Below are positions 6,279-13,121 of a stretch of 13,159 nucleotides of DNA, piece after piece. The stretch is from the NCBI GenBank assembly GCA_905215275.1, contig CAJMPE010000037.1, positions 1 through 13,159 on the forward strand, read 5' to 3'. Within the stretch, counting starts at the first letter, position 1. Every line of letters begins with the position of its first letter. The notes below the pieces were generated by a model, which was not told the origin of the DNA, did no database searches, and saw only the letters and a list, made by a program, of their open reading frames with translations. The stretch is from an uncultured bacterium. GTDB lineage: Bacteria; Actinomycetota; Coriobacteriia; Coriobacteriales; Coriobacteriaceae. The position numbers and the translations under genes were made by a program.

Positions 6279-8156
6279 TTGCGCGTTCCATACCAAGACT
6301 GTTTTCATCTGATCGAGCCGTTGCTCGCCAAGGTCGAAAAGCCGAGTCGCTATATCGATCACGAGTGGGGCACGCTCTCAAAGGCCGATGCCGACTATCG
6401 CTGCTGCATGATCTATCCGGACGTGTATGAGGTCGGTCTGCCCAACCAAGGCATCGCCATTCTCTACAACATCCTCAATCAGGCCGAGGGCATTTCCTGC
6501 GAGCGCGGCTACGTGCCGTGGCCCGATATGGGCGATGCCATGCGCGAGGCGGGGATTCCGCTGCTGTCGCTCGAGGGTGCAGCGCCCGTGGCCTCGTTCG
6601 ACATCGTCGGCATGCACGTGCCGCACGAGATGGCCGTGACGAACTTCCTCGAAGCGCTCGATCTCGCCGGCATTCCGCTGTTGGCGGCCGACCGTACCGA
6701 GGACGATCCCATCATCGTCGCCGGTGGTCCCTCGGTGTATAACCCCGAGCCGTACGCGGCATTCTTCGATGCCATCCTCATTGGCGAGGGCGAGGAGTCG
6801 CTGCTCGAGATCTGCCAGCTGCATCGCCGCCTGCGCGACGAGGTCGTCTCGCGCGCTCAGATTGTCGAGCAGCTCGCGACGGTCGCTGGTACCTATGTGC
6901 CGTCCCTGTATGAGGTGCGTCATGACGAGCCTTGCTCGCCGCATGGCTACACCGTGCCGCGCGAGGGCAAGGACGTCCCGCCGGTAGTCTACAAGCGCGT
7001 CGTCGAGGACTTTGGTGCCACCAATCCGCTTTCTCAATCGTGCGTGCCGTATGCGCAGCTCGTCCACGATCGCCTGTCTATCGAGATCCTGCGCGGCTGC
7101 GCCCGCGGCTGTCGTTTTTGCCAGGCCGGCATGACATATCGTCCGGTGCGCGAGCGTTCGGCCGACCAGATTGTGTCATCGGTGATCCAGGGCTTGGAAA
7201 AGACTGGCTATGACGAGGTGTCGCTTACCTCGCTTTCGACGACCGACCACTCCTGTATCCGCGACGTGCTCGGTAGGCTCAACCGTCGTCTGGAGGACAC
7301 GGGTATTCGCGTGTCCATTCCGTCGCAGCGCTTGGATTCGTTTGGCGTTGACATGGCCGAGTCGGTTGCCGGCGAAAAGAAGGGCGGCCTGACGTTTGCG
7401 CCCGAGGCGGGCAGCCAGCGTATGCGCGACATCATCAACAAGAACGTGACCGAGGAGGACTTGGATCGCGCGGCCAAGGCGGCCTTCGAGGCCGGCTGGA
7501 ACCGCATGAAGCTCTACTTCATGATGGGCCTTCCCGGCGAGCGCGACGAGGATATCGTGGCCATCGCCAATCTGGCCGATCACGTGCTGGAGCTCGGCCG
7601 CTCCGTGGTGCCCAAGGCACGCCGCGGGTCTATCTCGGTGTCTATCTCTGTTTCGGTGTTCATCCCCAAGGCGGCAACGCCTTTCCAGTGGTGCCCGCAG
7701 CTCGATTACGACGACGTTAAGCGCCGCCAGAAGCTGCTCATCACGAGCGTGCGCAACCGTGCCGTTCGCGTGCACTACCACGATGCCGAGACCTCGCTTG
7801 TCGAGGCTGCGCTCTCCCGTGCCGGTCGCGATATGACGCCGGTCATCATCGATGCCTGGCGTGCGGGCTCGCGCTTCGACGCCTGGGTGGAGCACTTCTC
7901 GCTCGACAACTGGAAGGAGGCCGCTGCCAAAAACGGCATCGACCTCAACGAACTGGTGCACTTGCCCTACGAGCTGGACTGGCGCCTGCCCTGGGAGCAC
8001 GTGAGCCCCGGCTGCTCGCGCGGCTTCCTCGAGCGCGAATACCGCCGTTCGCTCGAGGGCGTCACGACGCCAGATTGCACTCGCACGTCGTGTACCGGCT
8101 GCGGAATCTGTCCCACGCTCCACGCCAAGAACGTATTGATGGGTGATCGCGCATGA
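6279..8156 (+). CDS. TIGR03960-type B12-binding-like radical SAM protein
   Basis: This is a conserved radical-SAM enzyme of unsolved function. Residues 40-180 resemble the B12-binding-like N-terminal domain of this family (YPDVYEVGLPNQG, FDIVGMHVPHEM, IVAGGPSVYNPEPYAAFFDAILIGEGEE). The radical-SAM core begins at C274-ARG-C278-RF-C281, a CxxxCxxC cluster that would bind the [4Fe-4S] used to cleave S-adenosylmethionine. It continues with GLTFAPEAGSQRMR (370-383) and KLYFMMGLPGE (411-421). Near the C-terminus C600, C605, C608 and C611 form a CxxxxCxxCxxC group that may bind a second metal centre. The start is TTG with AGGGG overlapping the upstream stop (6 nt spacing). Its stop overlaps the next start as ATGA, so the two products are probably made together. 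Residues 451-460 (SISVSISVSV) are encoded by a near-perfect 12-nt tandem repeat. Confidence 0.9.
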   Translation: MRVPYQDCFHLIEPLLAKVEKPSRYIDHEWGTLSKADADYRCCMIYPDVYEVGLPNQGIAILYNILNQAEGISCERGYVPWPDMGDAMREAGIPLLSLEGAAPVASFDIVGMHVPHEMAVTNFLEALDLAGIPLLAADRTEDDPIIVAGGPSVYNPEPYAAFFDAILIGEGEESLLEICQLHRRLRDEVVSRAQIVEQLATVAGTYVPSLYEVRHDEPCSPHGYTVPREGKDVPPVVYKRVVEDFGATNPLSQSCVPYAQLVHDRLSIEILRGCARGCRFCQAGMTYRPVRERSADQIVSSVIQGLEKTGYDEVSLTSLSTTDHSCIRDVLGRLNRRLEDTGIRVSIPSQRLDSFGVDMAESVAGEKKGGLTFAPEAGSQRMRDIINKNVTEEDLDRAAKAAFEAGWNRMKLYFMMGLPGERDEDIVAIANLADHVLELGRSVVPKARRGSISVSISVSVFIPKAATPFQWCPQLDYDDVKRRQKLLITSVRNRAVRVHYHDAETSLVEAALSRAGRDMTPVIIDAWRAGSRFDAWVEHFSLDNWKEAAAKNGIDLNELVHLPYELDWRLPWEHVSPGCSRGFLEREYRRSLEGVTTPDCTRTSCTGCGICPTLHAKNVLMGDRA

Positions 8157-8965
8157 GTGAGCGCTTGACCGACAATCCCACGCTCTTTAGGCTGCGCGTT
8201 CGCTACGGCAAGCGTGATCGCCTTAAGTACCTGGGCCATCTGGAACTGATCCATACCATTGAGCGCATCGTGCGCCGTGCGGGCCTGCCCTATGCCGTGA
8301 CGCAGGGCTTCTCGCCGCATATGCGCGTGGGCTTTTCGTCGGCGCTGCCCGTGGGCACGTCGTCGACCTGCGAGTGGTATGACCTGTTTATGACCGAGTT
8401 CGTCGCGCTCGACGAGGCCTTTGAGCGCCTGGCCGCCGCATCGCCTGCCGATTTGGCGCCTATCGAAGCCGCCTACATCGACGTGCGCACGCCGGCGCTG
8501 ACGGCTCAGCTTACGCGTCTGTCGTACCGCATCGACTTGCACCTGGACCCCGAGGCCCCCGTGAGCGCCGACGAGGTGCGCGCTGCGATCGACACGCTGC
8601 GCGCGGGTCATGGCATTGACTATGCGCGCGGCAAAAAGAGCAAGCGTCTTGATCTGGACCATACGCTCGTTGGCTATGAGCTTGTGGCGGGGGAGTGTGA
8701 GGACCATCTGGTGCTCATGCTCGACACCCATGCCGACAACGAGGGCTCCATGCGTCCGGAGATTTTGCTTTCCGCTGCTGATGTTTTGTTGCAGGGCTTG
8801 ACCCCGGGCGTCGATGCACCTATTGTTTCCACCGGTATGCAAGACCTCGTGACCATCTGCTCCTACGATGTCGAGCGTCAGAATCAAGCATGCGAGGACG
8901 ACGAGGGCCGACTCGTCAGCCCCATACCTGTGCGAACTTGTGGATTTGCTCCACATACTCGTTGA
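8153..8965 (+). CDS. TIGR03936 / DUF2344 radical-SAM-associated protein
   Basis: The protein is 270 residues of a family that nearly always accompanies TIGR03960 radical-SAM genes, sometimes fused to them. The family pattern is clear: LRVRYGKRDRLKYLGHLELI (about 13-32), ERIVRRAGLPYAVTQGFSPH (37-56) and FSSALPVGTSS (61-71). The function is unknown. The conserved genomic link to ribosomal genes has led to guesses about RNA or ribosome modification. The ATG overlaps the upstream TGA (ATGA), which implies translational coupling. The last ~25 residues look unconserved, and the rplU promoter lies across the end of this gene: the -35 box starts 3 nt before its last base, and a 6-bp hairpin (TGTGGA/TCCACA, 8939-8955) sits just upstream. 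Confidence 0.9.
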   Translation: MSERLTDNPTLFRLRVRYGKRDRLKYLGHLELIHTIERIVRRAGLPYAVTQGFSPHMRVGFSSALPVGTSSTCEWYDLFMTEFVALDEAFERLAAASPADLAPIEAAYIDVRTPALTAQLTRLSYRIDLHLDPEAPVSADEVRAAIDTLRAGHGIDYARGKKSKRLDLDHTLVGYELVAGECEDHLVLMLDTHADNEGSMRPEILLSAADVLLQGLTPGVDAPIVSTGMQDLVTICSYDVERQNQACEDDEGRLVSPIPVRTCGFAPHTR

Positions 8966-8990
8966 CGGGGGTATTATCGCCTGCTACTAT
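8962..8990 (+). promoter_or_regulatory. Sigma-70-type promoter of the rplU-rpmA transcript
   Basis: A -35 box TTGACG (8962-8967) and a -10 box TACTAT (8985-8990) are separated by exactly 17 nt. This is the best promoter match seen in the window. Transcription would start near 8997 and give a leader of about 35 nt before the rplU ATG at 9033, too short for an L21-binding or structured leader. The -35 box overlaps the stop codon of the DUF2344 gene. Not tested experimentally. Confidence 0.75.
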
Positions 8991-9032
8991 ATTCGGCTGT
9001 TGCACTAACTGATGCATGAAGGGCAAGTAAAC

Positions 9033-9407
9033 ATGTACGCAATCGTTAACACGGGCGGCAAGCAGTACAAGGTCGCCACCGACGATGTCATCACCGTCGA
9101 GAAGATCGAGGGCAATGAGGGCGACAAGGTCACCCTGCCGGTCATCTTCCTCAACGATGGTAAGAAGATCGTCACCGATCCCGACAAGCTGGCCAAGGCC
9201 AAGGTTACCGCTCAGATCGTTGAGCAGTTCAAGGGCGAGAAGCAGCTGGTCTTCAAGTTCCACAAGCGTAAGCGCTATCGCCGTCTGAAGGGTCACCGTC
9301 AGCAGCTCACCAAGCTGAAGATCGTGAAGGTCCAGGCTACATCCCGCGCCAAGAAGGCTGTCAAGGCAGAGGCCGAGGCTGTTGCCGAGGCTCCCGTCGC
9401 CGAGTAG
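9033..9407 (+). CDS. rplU: 50S ribosomal protein bL21
   Basis: bL21 binds 23S rRNA in the large subunit. From ATG 9033 the product is 124 residues and starts with the family N-terminus MYAIVNTGGKQYKV. The conserved RNA-binding stretch KRKRYRRLKGHRQ is at about 78-90. The core ends near residue 101. A lysine- then Ala/Glu-rich tail (about 102-124) makes it longer than the 103-residue E. coli protein, as in many actinobacterial L21s. The in-frame ATG at 9012 would add seven residues (MHEGQVN) not typical of the family. A GAAGGG sequence at 9018-9023 precedes the 9033 start by 9 nt. The gene is first in the transcript from the promoter at 8962-8990 and is followed by rpmA. Confidence 0.96.
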   Translation: MYAIVNTGGKQYKVATDDVITVEKIEGNEGDKVTLPVIFLNDGKKIVTDPDKLAKAKVTAQIVEQFKGEKQLVFKFHKRKRYRRLKGHRQQLTKLKIVKVQATSRAKKAVKAEAEAVAEAPVAE

Positions 9408-9440
9408 ATTACACTCGTAACGAAAGAGTAGGTATACACA

Positions 9441-9698
9441 ATGGCACACAAAAAAGGACTCGGTTCCTCCCGTAATGGCCGTGACTCCCGCGGTCAGCGC
9501 CTTGGCACGAAGCGCTTCGCCGGCCAGACGGTAACCACGGGCACGATTCTCGTCCGTCAGCACGGCACGCACATCCACCCGGGTGAGAACGTTGGCCGTG
9601 GCAAGGACGACACGCTGTTCGCGCTGGTCGACGGTACCGTTGAGTTCCACAAGGGTATCAAGCACAGGGTCAGCGTACGCCCGCTCGCGAACGCGTAA
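9441..9698 (+). CDS. rpmA: 50S ribosomal protein bL27
   Basis: bL27 is a large-subunit protein whose flexible N-terminus reaches the peptidyl-transferase centre. The 85-residue product begins MAHKKGLGSSRNGRDS, so it lacks the cleavable N-terminal extension found in Firmicutes L27, and no prp (ysxB) protease gene lies between rplU and rpmA. The usual third GG of MAHKKGGGSS is GL here. The body carries GQRLGTKRFAGQ, the ILVRQHGTHIHPGENVGRGKDDTLFAL signature and a short basic C-terminus. The gap after rplU is 33 nt. The ribosome binding site is modest (AGTAGG at 9427-9432, 8 nt spacing). An intrinsic terminator follows. Confidence 0.97.
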   Translation: MAHKKGLGSSRNGRDSRGQRLGTKRFAGQTVTTGTILVRQHGTHIHPGENVGRGKDDTLFALVDGTVEFHKGIKHRVSVRPLANA

Positions 9699-9723
9699 TT
9701 CACCCTTCATAGAGCACATATGT

Positions 9724-9767
9724 GGGAGGCACTTGAGTTTTAGGATTCAAGGGTCTCCCTCTTTTTT
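9724..9767 (+). terminator. Intrinsic terminator between rpmA and obgE
   Basis: The arms GGGAGGCACTTGA (9724-9736) and TCAAGGGTCTCCC (9747-9759) form a 13-bp stem with one G-U pair and one A-G mismatch. The loop is 10 nt, and TCTTTTTT follows immediately. The obgE Shine-Dalgarno sequence starts 3 nt after the T run. No convincing promoter was found between this stem and obgE, so obgE and the genes after it probably depend on partial readthrough or on a promoter not recognised here. Confidence 0.85.
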
Positions 9768-9769
9768 GT

Positions 9770-9775
9770 AGGAGG
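9770..9775 (+). promoter_or_regulatory. Ribosome binding site of obgE (supports the TTG start)
   Basis: AGGAGG lies 8 nt before the TTG at 9784. An adjacent CTG at 9781 is a less likely start. The site sits directly after the terminator's T run. Confidence 0.7.
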
Positions 9776-9783
9776 CGATTCTG

Positions 9784-11250
9784 TTGTCACAGTTCACCGA
9801 TATCAGCCGCATTAACGTGTGCGGCGGCGACGGCGGTGCCGGATGCATGTCGTTTAGGCGCGAGGCATTTGTCCCCAAGGGTGGCCCCGATGGCGGCGAC
9901 GGCGGTCGTGGCGGCAATGTCGTCATCCAGGCCGATGCTCAGCTTTCCTCGTTGATCGATTATCGCTTTAAGCATCACTTTCGTGCCGAGCGCGGTACGC
10001 ACGGCCAGGGTGCCCGTCGCAACGGCAAAAGCGGTGAGGACCTGATTTTGAAAGTCCCCATGGGCACCGTAGTCCGCGAGCTCGATCCCGAGACGCAGAC
10101 CCCGATGTTCGAGATTGCCGACCTGGTGCACGATGGCGAGCGCGTTGTCGTGGCGCCCGGCGGTGCCGGTGGTCTGGGCAATACGCACTTTGTGACGTCC
10201 GTGCGCCGCGCGCCCGCGTTCGCTCAGCTGGGCGAGCCGGCCGAGGAGCACTGGATTGAGCTCGAGATGAAGCTCATGGCCGATGCCGCGCTCGTGGGTT
10301 TCCCCTCGGTGGGCAAATCCTCGCTTATCGCGCGCATGAGTGCCGCCCGGCCCAAGATCGCCGACTATCCGTTTACCACGCTCGTGCCCAACCTGGGTAT
10401 GGTGCGTGCCGGCGAGTACTCCTATGTCGTTGCCGACGTCCCCGGCCTTATCGAGGGTGCGAGCGAGGGCAAGGGCCTGGGTCATCAGTTCCTGCGCCAC
10501 ATCGAGCGCACGGCACTCATCATGCATGTCGTCGATATGACGGGCGGTTTTGAGGATCGCGATCCGGTCGAGGACTATCGCATCATCAACCGCGAGCTCG
10601 AGCAATATGGCGCCGAGCTTTCGGAGCGCCCGCAGATCGTTGTCGCCAACAAGTGCGATGCGCCGGGCACGGCTGATAAGATTGCCGACCTCAAACGCGC
10701 CGCGCTCGACGATGGACATATGTTCTTTGCCGTGTCTGCTGTGACGGGCGCCGGCCTCAACACGCTAATGCTTGCCGTGGGCGAGCAGGTGGCTAAGCTG
10801 CGCGCCGAGTTGGCTGTTTCCGATGAGCCGGTTGACCTGCGCGACGATGAGTGGGAGCGCCGTCGCCTGCAGCGTGAGAAGCGTTTCCGCATTGTTCAGG
10901 AAGAGCCTCATGCCTTCCGCGTGGTCGGTCGCGCCATCGAGCGTATGGTCATCCAGACCGACTGGGAAAACGAGGAAGCCGTCATCTACCTGCAGCATAA
11001 GTTTGCGCGCATGGGTGTTGACGACGCGCTCGAGAAGGCCGGCTGCCGTGCGGGCGACGAGGTACGCATTTGCCAGCGCGCCTTTGACTTTGAGGGCGCC
11101 GAGGACTTCTCGGAGTACGAGGAGGATCTCGAGGACGCAGGCGTTGAGGTTATTGACGTAGCGGCCGAGGGTGCGGATGCGGCTGATGCCACCGAGGGCT
11201 CCGAAGGCACTACCGAAGTCGACGTTGTTGAGATCCCGGAGGGCGAGTAA
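9784..11250 (+). CDS. obgE: GTPase Obg/CgtA with C-terminal OCT domain and acidic tail
   Basis: Obg is an essential GTPase that binds the 50S subunit during late assembly and responds to (p)ppGpp. The 488-residue product has the glycine-rich Obg domain at about 1-160 (VCGGDGGAGCMSFRREAFVPKGGP, GGRGG, VVVAPGGAGGLGN). The G domain is at about 165-340: G1 G172-FPSVGKS179, G2 FTTL (197-200), G3 D218-VPG, G4 N289-KCD and G5 S318-AV. The OCT domain found in many Gram-positive Obg proteins is at about 360-432 (FRVVGRAIERMV, AVIYLQHKFARMGVDDAL, GDEVRI). The last ~55 residues are an acidic, Ala/Glu-rich tail. The start is TTG with AGGAGG 8 nt upstream. The gene follows the L21/L27 genes, the common rplU-rpmA-obg order, but here after a terminator. 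Confidence 0.97.
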   Translation: MSQFTDISRINVCGGDGGAGCMSFRREAFVPKGGPDGGDGGRGGNVVIQADAQLSSLIDYRFKHHFRAERGTHGQGARRNGKSGEDLILKVPMGTVVRELDPETQTPMFEIADLVHDGERVVVAPGGAGGLGNTHFVTSVRRAPAFAQLGEPAEEHWIELEMKLMADAALVGFPSVGKSSLIARMSAARPKIADYPFTTLVPNLGMVRAGEYSYVVADVPGLIEGASEGKGLGHQFLRHIERTALIMHVVDMTGGFEDRDPVEDYRIINRELEQYGAELSERPQIVVANKCDAPGTADKIADLKRAALDDGHMFFAVSAVTGAGLNTLMLAVGEQVAKLRAELAVSDEPVDLRDDEWERRRLQREKRFRIVQEEPHAFRVVGRAIERMVIQTDWENEEAVIYLQHKFARMGVDDALEKAGCRAGDEVRICQRAFDFEGAEDFSEYEEDLEDAGVEVIDVAAEGADAADATEGSEGTTEVDVVEIPEGE

Positions 11251-11253
11251 GTC

Positions 11254-11931
11254 ATGTCGCTGCGCGGTGGAATTGGTCTGCCTGAGCTGCCTATCAAGGA
11301 TGGGCAGGAGTTTCGGCTTGGCATTATGGGTGGCACCTTCGACCCGATTCATTACGGGCACTTGGTTACCGCTGAGCAGGCGCGCGAGTCGCTCGACTTG
11401 GACGCCGTGCTCTTTATGCCGGCCGGCTCTCCCGCCTTTAAGCTCGACAAACCGGTGACGCCTGCCGAGGACCGTTATGCCATGACGGTTCTCGCCACCG
11501 CTGCGAATCCGGCTTTTTTGGCGAGCCGATTTGAGATCGACCGTCCTGGCGTGACCTATACGGCCGATACACTTCATGCCCTTCGCGACTTTTACCCGCC
11601 TCAGGTAAAGCTCTACTTTATTACGGGTGCCGATGCGATTATCGATATTGTGACCTGGCACAATGCTGGTGAGATTGCCGAACTGGCAACCTTTATTGCT
11701 GCGACACGTCCCGGCTTTGACATCGATACTGCTCGCGCGCGAATCAAAGAGTCGGGCCTGCCGTTTGACGTGCGTTATATCCAGATTCCGGCGCTGGCGA
11801 TCAGCTCGACCAACATTCGCAAGCGAGTTGCCCGTGGCATGAGCGTGCGCTATCTTACGAGCGAGTCCGTTCTCGGCTATATTCGCAAACGCGGGTTGTA
11901 TGCCGATCTGGGTCAAGAAGATTTTGAGTGA
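11254..11931 (+). CDS. nadD: Nicotinate-nucleotide adenylyltransferase
   Basis: NadD transfers AMP from ATP to nicotinate mononucleotide and makes nicotinate adenine dinucleotide for NAD synthesis. The 225-residue protein shows the nucleotidyltransferase signature GGTFDPIHYGH at about 26-36, with H33 and H36 forming the HxGH motif. It has the family's PAGSPAFKLDKPVTPAEDRYAM stretch (56-77), FITGADAIIDIVTW (122-135) and the C-terminal ISSTNIRKRV motif (183-192) that binds ATP phosphates. About 22 residues precede the usual N-terminal strand. The ATG follows the obgE stop after 3 nt. Its Shine-Dalgarno sequence (GGAGGG, 11238-11243, 10 nt spacing) lies inside the end of obgE, so translational coupling is likely. 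Confidence 0.96.
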   Translation: MSLRGGIGLPELPIKDGQEFRLGIMGGTFDPIHYGHLVTAEQARESLDLDAVLFMPAGSPAFKLDKPVTPAEDRYAMTVLATAANPAFLASRFEIDRPGVTYTADTLHALRDFYPPQVKLYFITGADAIIDIVTWHNAGEIAELATFIAATRPGFDIDTARARIKESGLPFDVRYIQIPALAISSTNIRKRVARGMSVRYLTSESVLGYIRKRGLYADLGQEDFE

Positions 11932-11943
11932 TGGGGGTCTACG

Positions 11944-12552
11944 TTGTCGGTAGAGGATCAGTTTGAGGGCGATGAGCGCGTGCTGCTCAAGCGCATTCAA
12001 GAGCTGCTCGATGTGCGTATGAAGGATAAGCGCAAGCGCTACATGCATTCGCTGGGTGTTGCAGAGACCGCGCTTCATCTGGCCGAGGTGTATGGTGTCG
12101 ACCGCTTTGATGCCGCCGCCGCCGGTCTGATTCACGACTGGGATAAGGTACTCTCCGACGACGAGCTGGTCACGCGCGCTCTGCATTATGGCATTAAGAT
12201 TGCCGGCTCTCCGTCTGCCGCGACGCCGCTTTTGCATGGCCCGGTTGCCGCCTATGAGCTTCCGCAGCTATTTCCCGAGCTATCGCCGGCCGTTTTCCAG
12301 GCTGTCGACCGTCACACCGTGGGCGCCTGCGACATGACGCCGCTCGATATGGTGGTCTTTGTTGCCGATGCCATCGAACCCAACCGCCATGGTGATTATG
12401 CCCACGCGCTGCGCAAGATGGTGGGGGAGTCGACGCTTGACGAGTTGTTCTTCTCCTGTTTTGCGCAGGGTCTGGTCTACGTGATCCAGTCCGGGCGCTA
12501 TCTTTATCCCACGGCTATTACGATTTACAACCATTACGCCCAGCTACGCTAG
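11944..12552 (+). CDS. yqeK: YqeK-family HD-domain hydrolase (probable diadenosine tetraphosphatase)
   Basis: YqeK proteins are HD-superfamily hydrolases. Studied Firmicutes members cleave Ap4A symmetrically to ADP, and the same activity is inferred here. The 202-residue product has the metal-binding pattern H35 (YMHSLGVAETA), H64-D65 (AGLIHDWDK), H98 (LLHGPVAAY), H124 (VDRHTVG) and D141 (FVADAIEPNR), in the order expected for the family. The start is TTG with a G-rich ribosome binding site (GGGGG, 11933-11937, 6 nt spacing). The gene lies 12 nt after nadD and before rsfS, the conserved nadD-yqeK-rsfS order, which supports the assignment. NadD and YqeK both act on adenylated nucleotides. Confidence 0.93.
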   Translation: MSVEDQFEGDERVLLKRIQELLDVRMKDKRKRYMHSLGVAETALHLAEVYGVDRFDAAAAGLIHDWDKVLSDDELVTRALHYGIKIAGSPSAATPLLHGPVAAYELPQLFPELSPAVFQAVDRHTVGACDMTPLDMVVFVADAIEPNRHGDYAHALRKMVGESTLDELFFSCFAQGLVYVIQSGRYLYPTAITIYNHYAQLR

Positions 12553-12580
12553 CTCGGGTGCGTCTAGAAAGAGGTATTCC

Positions 12581-13036
12581 ATGGCCGACGAGACCATGAC
12601 CGACGAGCAGATTCTTGAAGGTGTGGAGCACAAGAGCTTCGTTGCCACGTCCGACCGTACCGCCGCCTCGCTGTCCACGAGCGGTGTCGCCGCCGAGGAT
12701 GTCGCCCGCGCCGCCGCGCAGGCTGCCTACGACAAGAAGGGCGAGGACGTTCAGGTGCTCGACCTGACTGAGCTCTCCGACGTGTGCGACTACTTTGTGC
12801 TCGCCACCGGTACCAACAACCGTCAGGTCGATTCTATCGTCGACGAGATCGAGGAGAAGGTCGCCGAGGCTTGCGGTGAGCACCCGTTCTCCATCGAGGG
12901 CCGCGAGCAGAAGACCTGGATGCTCATGGACTACGGCTCGGTCGTCGTCCACGTCTTCACCCCCGAGGCCCGCGACTTCTATCGTCTCGAGAAGCTCTGG
13001 GGCGACGCTCCCCAGCTTCCCCTCAACCTCCTCTAG
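12581..13036 (+). CDS. rsfS: Ribosomal silencing factor RsfS with N-terminal extension
   Basis: RsfS (DUF143 family) binds bL14 on the 50S subunit and blocks joining with the 30S subunit when nutrients are scarce. The core occupies about 42-150 of 151 residues: AAYDKKGEDVQVLDLTEL, CDYFVLATGTNNRQVDSIVDEI, and the WMLMDYGSVVVHVFTPEARDFYRLEKLWGDAP block that defines the family. About 40 residues at the N-terminus (Asp/Glu/Thr/Ser-rich) precede it and are not found in the roughly 105-120-residue standard proteins. The ATG at 12581 has GAAAGAGGT about 6-7 nt upstream and is the supported start, although the ATG at 12596 is an alternative. The gene lies 28 nt after yqeK and before an intrinsic terminator, so it closes the transcript. 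Confidence 0.95.
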   Translation: MADETMTDEQILEGVEHKSFVATSDRTAASLSTSGVAAEDVARAAAQAAYDKKGEDVQVLDLTELSDVCDYFVLATGTNNRQVDSIVDEIEEKVAEACGEHPFSIEGREQKTWMLMDYGSVVVHVFTPEARDFYRLEKLWGDAPQLPLNLL

Positions 13037-13082
13037 GACCCTATTTGGGCTGGGGCTTCTCTAGAACTACCCTCTACCGTTC

Positions 13083-13121
13083 GCCGGACAGTTGCACTAC
13101 CTGCAGCTGCCCGGCTTTTTT
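13083..13121 (+). terminator. Intrinsic terminator after rsfS
   Basis: The arms GCCGGACAGTTGC (13083-13095) and GCAGCTGCCCGGC (13103-13115) form a 13-bp stem with one A-C mismatch and one G-U pair. The loop is 7 nt, and six T residues (13116-13121) follow. It lies 46 nt past the rsfS stop and marks the end of the obgE-nadD-yqeK-rsfS transcript. Nothing recognisable lies in the last 38 bases. Confidence 0.9.

Noticed and set aside
5268..6362. 364-codon minus-strand open frame opposite the DUF697 gene
   Set aside because: The plus-strand frame has a good ribosome binding site, operon spacing and a DUF697 match. The antisense frame spans two gene junctions and matches nothing recognised.
7176..8956. 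Two long minus-strand open frames (315 and 329 codons) opposite the radical-SAM and DUF2344 genes
   Set aside because: Antisense to genes with clear family motifs. No independent support.
9012..9032. Upstream in-frame ATG for rplU
   Set aside because: It adds MHEGQVN before the highly conserved MYAIVNTGGKQ, and the GAAGGG ribosome binding site lies downstream of this ATG.
9715..9724. 10-bp palindrome CACATATGTG between rpmA and the terminator
   Set aside because: Short, single copy and not placed relative to any promoter, so chance is sufficient.
9699..9783. Possible separate promoter for obgE
   Set aside because: TTGAGT at 9733-9738 and TTCACC at 9699-9704 have no acceptable -10 box at 16-18 nt, so no promoter is called.
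10765..12237. 490-codon open frame on the minus strand opposite obgE, nadD and yqeK
   Set aside because: It runs antisense to three clearly identified genes, has no family resemblance and no convincing ribosome binding site. High GC content with few stop codons explains its length.
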